From Actinomycetota bacterium (GTDB lineage Bacteria; Actinomycetota; Actinomycetes; Actinomycetales; Microbacteriaceae), in assembly GCA_009704705.1 (NCBI GenBank), contig WLDR01000049.1:1-9243 (forward strand): DNA of 9,243 bases. The letters run 5' to 3'. The position numbers were made by a program, and so were the translations under genes. This document shows positions 6,446 through 9,243 of the stretch, one piece after another. The number at the start of each line of letters is the position of its first letter. The stretch's first letter is position 1. The notes under the pieces were generated by a model that had not been told where the DNA came from, made no database searches, and saw only the letters and a program-made list of their open reading frames with translations.

Positions 6446-7813
6446 CTAGAGACGCTCAAAGCCACGGAAGCGTTCCCAATCGGTGACGGCAGAGTCGAAG
6501 GCCGCGAGCTCGATCCGGGCGTTGTTCAGGTAGTGCTCGACAACGTCATCGCCGAAGGCAGCGCGCGCAATCTTCGACTCCGCGAACAGCTCGGCGGCGT
6601 GACGCAAGCTGCTCGGCACGCGGGGTGCTCCTCCGGAGTATGCGTTGCCGGTTGTGATGGGTTCGAGCTCGAGCTTGTTTTCGATTCCGTGCAGACCAGC
6701 CGCTATGAGGGCAGCCACGGCGAGGTACTGGTTGACGTCGCCGCCGGGGACGCGCTGTTCCACACGCATTCCGTGACCGCGACCGACCACGCGAAGCGAG
6801 CACGTGCGGTTGTCGAGACCCCAGGCCACGGCGGTCGGCGCAAAACTGCCGTCGACGTAACGCTTGTACGAGTTGATGTTGGGTGCGTAGAAGAGCGACA
6901 TTTCGCGCATAGCCGCAATCTGTCCGGCGAGGAAGTGACGGAAGAGGTCACTCATGCCGTTTTCTTTGCTTTCGTCGGCAAAGACAGGTGTTCCATCGGT
7001 GCCACGCAAGCTGATGTGAATGTGGCAGCTGTTGCCTTCACGTTCGTTGAACTTGGCCATGAACGTAATCGCCTGACCGTGCTGTTCGGCAATCGCCTTG
7101 GCGCCGAACTTGTAGATCGAGTGGTTGTCGCACGTGGTAAGCGCGGTGTCATAACGGAAGGCAATCTCTTGCTGTCCGAAATTGCACTCTCCCTTGACGC
7201 CTTCGCAGTACATGCCGGCGGCATCCATGGAGTTTCGAATCTCCCGCAACAAGGGTTCGACACGCGAGGAGGCGAGCAGGTCGTAGTCGACGTTGTAGTC
7301 GGTGTTCGCTTTCAGTTCGCGGTACCCCTTGGCCCATGCGCCACGGTAGGTCTCGTCGAACACGATGAATTCGAGTTCGGTTCCGACGTAGGGGACGAGT
7401 CCGTGCTCGGCCAGGCGCGCAATCTGGGCGCGAAGAATCTCGCGCGGTGATTGTGCAACCGGTTTCTCGTCGAGCCAGTGCAGGTCAGCGGTGACGAGTG
7501 CGGTGCCCGGTAACCACGGCGCGAGACGGAGCGTGCTCAGGTCGGGAATCATTGCCATGTCTCCGTAGCCGCGTTCCCAACTCGAAATCTGGTACCCGTC
7601 AACGGTGTTCATGTCAACGTCGACCGCGAGCAAGTAATTGCAGCATTCGGCACCGTGGTGCATGGCGTCTTCCACAAACAATCTCGCGGAAACGCGCTTT
7701 CCAACGAGTCGGCCCTGCATGTCGGTGAAGGCGACGATGACGGTGTCGATTTCGCCGTCAGACACGAGCTTCGTCAATGCATCGGGGGTGAGGTAGCCAG
7801 TTGCGCGAGTCAT
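6446..7813 (-). CDS. glutamine synthetase-like gamma-glutamyl-amine ligase
   Basis: A 455-residue member of the glutamine synthetase fold, of the PuuA / GlnA-like group that joins glutamate to amines using ATP. Seen: metal-site glutamates in GTELEF (Glu146, Glu148) and in GECNFGQQE (Glu209, Glu216); the catalytic loop with His264 and His266 in SCHIHISL; NSYKR at 314-318; and the phosphate- and glutamate-binding arginines in DNRTCSLR (Arg336, Arg341) with Glu352 following. The C-terminal adenylylation motif of true GlnA (NLYDLPP with its tyrosine) is absent, so this is not housekeeping glutamine synthetase. The start at 7813 is chosen because CGGAG lies about eight bases before it; a longer ATG start at 7855 falls inside a palindrome and has no ribosome binding site. 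First gene of the operon. Ethanolamine is the best substrate guess, by analogy with Streptomyces GlnA4 and because of the neighbours; a polyamine or another amino alcohol is possible. Confidence 0.93.
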   Translation of the reverse strand: MTRATGYLTPDALTKLVSDGEIDTVIVAFTDMQGRLVGKRVSARLFVEDAMHHGAECCNYLLAVDVDMNTVDGYQISSWERGYGDMAMIPDLSTLRLAPWLPGTALVTADLHWLDEKPVAQSPREILRAQIARLAEHGLVPYVGTELEFIVFDETYRGAWAKGYRELKANTDYNVDYDLLASSRVEPLLREIRNSMDAAGMYCEGVKGECNFGQQEIAFRYDTALTTCDNHSIYKFGAKAIAEQHGQAITFMAKFNEREGNSCHIHISLRGTDGTPVFADESKENGMSDLFRHFLAGQIAAMREMSLFYAPNINSYKRYVDGSFAPTAVAWGLDNRTCSLRVVGRGHGMRVEQRVPGGDVNQYLAVAALIAAGLHGIENKLELEPITTGNAYSGGAPRVPSSLRHAAELFAESKIARAAFGDDVVEHYLNNARIELAAFDSAVTDWERFRGFERL

Positions 7814-7832
7814 GATCACTCCGTTGTGATTG

Positions 7833-7858
7833 CTAATGGTGGGAATTTCCACCATTAG
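7833..7858. promoter_or_regulatory. near-perfect palindromic operator, site 1
   Basis: Ten-base arms CTAATGGTGG (7833-7842) and CCACCATTAG (7849-7858) are exact reverse complements around the six-base centre GAATTT, which itself pairs at four of its six positions. The core is TGGT-N10-ACCA. It lies 20-45 bases before the ligase start codon and its outer edge overlaps the likely -10 of that operon, so bound protein would block transcription. The regulator encoded at the end of the operon is the natural candidate. An RNA hairpin is less likely, because transcription should start inside the palindrome. Confidence 0.7.
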
Positions 7859-7883
7859 AACACACCCTCGCGCAAATAGAAAC
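7854..7883 (-). promoter_or_regulatory. candidate promoter of the ligase operon
   Basis: On the minus strand TCTAAT (positions 7854-7859, 5/6 match to the -10) follows a weak -35 region (GTTTCT at 7878-7883, spacer 18; or TTTCTA one base on, spacer 17). The start of transcription would be near 7847, giving a leader of about 34 bases with the CGGAG ribosome binding site. The -10 overlaps site 1. Confidence 0.35.
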
Positions 7884-7932
7884 GCTCAATTCGGCAAACC
7901 GCCCCCGCACGAGTTAACACATCGTTTACATC

Positions 7933-7954
7933 ATTGGTATTCCCAAACACCATT
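7933..7954. promoter_or_regulatory. second, degenerate operator, site 2
   Basis: TGGT (7935-7938) and ACCA (7949-7952) are separated by ten bases, exactly as in site 1. Read on the minus strand it begins AATGGTG, the same seven bases as the matching part of site 1, and 12 of 22 aligned positions agree. The centres of the two sites are 98 bp apart. It covers the likely -35 region of the permease gene, which fits repression of both divergent units by one protein. Confidence 0.55.
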
Positions 7955-7969
7955 CACGAGTCCTATAGT
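7940..7969 (+). promoter_or_regulatory. candidate promoter of the ethanolamine-type permease gene
   Basis: TATAGT at 7964-7969 is a 5/6 match to the -10. TTCCCA at 7940-7945 (4/6) is a possible -35 with an 18-base spacer. An alternative is TTTACA at 7925-7930 with CACCAT at 7948-7953 (17-base spacer), which has the better -35 but a poor -10. In either case site 2 lies within the core promoter. Confidence 0.4.
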
Positions 7970-7972
7970 CAA

Positions 7973-8006
7973 GCCCAACGGACTGCACAACGATGTGCCG
8001 TTGGGC
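7973..8006 (+). other. inverted repeat upstream of the permease gene
   Basis: Nine-base arms GCCCAACGG (7973-7981) and CCGTTGGGC (7998-8006) are exact reverse complements. Inside, CACA (7986-7989) can pair with TGTG (7994-7997) around the loop ACGA. If transcription starts near 7976 the left arm would be partly missing from the RNA; if it starts near 7960 a full hairpin forms in the leader. No T-run follows, so it is not a standard terminator. The remaining leader to 8058 shows only a weak possible pairing of TCCTT (8033-8037) with the ribosome binding site AAGGA (8049-8053). Confidence 0.5.
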
Positions 8007-8058
8007 GTGCGGCGGGTTCCTCCTGGCGCTGCTCCTTCGTGAAGAGATAAGGAAAGAG

Positions 8059-9243
8059 ATGTCAAAAGACACACTCAAAGTCTCGGGCGTAACGTATACG
8101 ACCGCAGACAAGGGATATTTCGAAAAACGAACGCTCAAACGTTCGGCTGGACTGTGGGGCCTGTGGGGTCTCGCCATCGCCGCGGTTATTTCGGGCGACT
8201 TCTCGGGATGGAACTTCGGAATCGGCTTCGCCGGCTTCGGTGGAATGCTCATTGCATTCGTCATCCTGATTTTCATGTACTACGGCATGATGTTCAGCAT
8301 CGGTGAGATGGCGGGAGCCATGCCACACTCCGGAGGTGCGTATTCGTTTGCCCGATCGGCCATGGGGCCGTGGGGCGGACTTGTCACCGGCCTCGCCGAA
8401 ACAATCGAGTACGTTGCGACCACGGCGGTGGTCGTCTACTTCTCGGCCAGTTATGCCGACGGAATCACATCTGAGCTACTCGGCGTATCACTGCCGGCAC
8501 CGGTATGGTGGGCCATCCTCTACGTCGTCTTCATCGCACTGAACTCGCTGGGTTCGAGCGTGTCCTTCCGATTCTCGATTATCGTGTCGATCATCGCGCT
8601 GGCCATTCTGCTCGTGTTCTCGGGAATGGCACTGTTCTCACCCGCGCTCGACTGGAGCTCACTGTGGAACATCGCCCCAGAGCCTGGTCAGTCGGAGTTC
8701 TTGCCATATGGCATCTTGCCGATTCTGTTCGCCCTTCCTTACGCGATGTGGTTCTTCCTCGGCATCGAGGAACTTCCGCTTGCTGCTGAAGAGTCGCACA
8801 ACCCAGTTCGGGACATCCCTCGTGCTGGTCTCATCGCTCGCACGACCCTGATCATCACGGGTCTGCTCGTGCTCTTCTTGAACACGGCGCTCATTGGCGC
8901 AGAAGCGACGGCAACCGCCGGAGAGCCTCTGCTCGACGGGTTCCGCGCAATGGTTGGTGACGAAGCAGCCGCTGTACTCGCGCTCGCGGCTTTGGTTGGT
9001 CTCTCGGCCTCGCTACAGGGAATCATGTTCGCCTACGGTCGCAACATGTACTCGCTGTCGCGCGCCGGCTACTACCCGAAGTTCTTCTCGCTCACGGGTC
9101 GCAGCAAGACGCCGTATGTGTCGCTCATCGTGGGTGGCATCTTCGGCTTCGTCGCCCTCGTGATTGTTGACGCACTCGGTGGCTCCGGCGGAGTCGCTGG
9201 CGCAATCGTGCTCAACATCGCCGTGTGGGGCGCTGTGATCGCA
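8059..9243 (+). CDS. eat: APC-family permease, ethanolamine permease-like (3' end beyond window)
   Basis: The first 395 residues of an inner-membrane amino acid/polyamine/organocation (APC) transporter; the frame is open to the last base, so the C terminus is outside the window. ATG at 8059-8061 with AAGGA five bases upstream. Seen: a short hydrophilic N terminus (1-30) and about ten hydrophobic segments (roughly 34-54, 59-82, 108-133, 147-163, 170-193, 216-236, 258-280, 304-330, 353-371, 378-395). The helix-1 motif SGDFSGWNFG at 45-54 is the signature I associate with ethanolamine permeases. GEMAGAMPHSGGAYSFAR at 82-99 and GIEELPLAAEESHNP at 235-249 are the usual APC consensus loops. Relatives are about 450-480 residues, so some 60-90 are missing. 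It is divergent from the gamma-glutamyl ligase operon and shares its control region, which supports import of the operon's substrate. Another small amine or amino alcohol remains possible. Confidence 0.88.
   Translation, partial: MSKDTLKVSGVTYTTADKGYFEKRTLKRSAGLWGLWGLAIAAVISGDFSGWNFGIGFAGFGGMLIAFVILIFMYYGMMFSIGEMAGAMPHSGGAYSFARSAMGPWGGLVTGLAETIEYVATTAVVVYFSASYADGITSELLGVSLPAPVWWAILYVVFIALNSLGSSVSFRFSIIVSIIALAILLVFSGMALFSPALDWSSLWNIAPEPGQSEFLPYGILPILFALPYAMWFFLGIEELPLAAEESHNPVRDIPRAGLIARTTLIITGLLVLFLNTALIGAEATATAGEPLLDGFRAMVGDEAAAVLALAALVGLSASLQGIMFAYGRNMYSLSRAGYYPKFFSLTGRSKTPYVSLIVGGIFGFVALVIVDALGGSGGVAGAIVLNIAVWGAVIA

Noticed and set aside
6413..7450. 345-residue open frame on the plus strand opposite the ligase gene
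   Set aside because: It is the mirror of a strongly conserved glutamine synthetase-fold gene, has no ribosome binding site and no recognisable domain; long antisense frames are expected in high-GC DNA.
6446..7813. Housekeeping glutamine synthetase GlnA
   Set aside because: The adenylylation-site motif is absent and the gene is in an operon with a gamma-glutamyl hydrolase and dehydrogenases.
7814..7855. Longer start of the ligase at the ATG at 7855
   Set aside because: That ATG is part of the palindromic operator, would lie upstream of the likely transcription start and has no ribosome binding site; the ATG at 7813 has CGGAG at the right distance.
2690..9243. Classical eut operon (EutBC ammonia lyase with microcompartment)
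   Set aside because: Only the permease recalls ethanolamine use; no lyase, shell protein or cobalamin-related gene is present.

Overview
The window looks like a chromosomal segment of a high-GC Gram-positive actinobacterium. GC appears to be roughly 60% (estimated by eye, not computed). The protein sequences are typical of Actinobacteria, and Microbacteriaceae is my best guess, but no rRNA or marker gene is present to settle it. Genes are densely packed. No tRNA, rRNA, CRISPR array, insertion sequence or phage gene was seen, and there is no stretch over 300 bases without a gene.

Left part (1-2665): an alpha/beta hydrolase on the minus strand and an AzgA-type (NCS2) purine permease on the plus strand are transcribed divergently from the 949-1114 gap. 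The hydrolase has a -10 element placed so close to its GTG that its mRNA is probably leaderless. The permease instead starts at a GTG at 1115 behind a good ribosome binding site. A perfect 15-bp terminator hairpin at 2631-2665 closes the permease gene and separates it from the convergent operon to its right.

Central and right part (2690-7813): five minus-strand genes are packed as one operon. In order of transcription they are a glutamine-synthetase-like gamma-glutamyl-amine ligase, a PuuD-type gamma-glutamyl hydrolase, an aldehyde dehydrogenase, an SDR dehydrogenase, and a GntR/FadR-type regulator. Divergently, from 8059 to the window edge, lies an amino-acid-polyamine-organocation (APC) permease that resembles ethanolamine permeases.

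Read together, this resembles the E. coli Puu putrescine pathway, except that the amine oxidase PuuB is missing and an alcohol-type SDR dehydrogenase is present. That fits an amino alcohol substrate, most simply ethanolamine. The inferred route is import, gamma-glutamylation, oxidation of the alcohol to the aldehyde by the SDR, oxidation to gamma-glutamylglycine by the ALDH, and hydrolysis to glutamate plus glycine. It would use no cobalamin-dependent ammonia lyase and no microcompartment, and the aldehyde would stay tethered to glutamate. The first step has a known precedent in the GlnA4 gamma-glutamylethanolamide synthetase of Streptomyces coelicolor; the remaining steps are inferred here.

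The 245-bp divergent region 7814-8058 carries two sites of the same design (TGGT-N10-ACCA). One overlaps the likely -10 of the ligase operon and the other overlaps the likely -35 of the permease. The FadR-type regulator encoded as the last gene of the operon is the obvious candidate to bind both.
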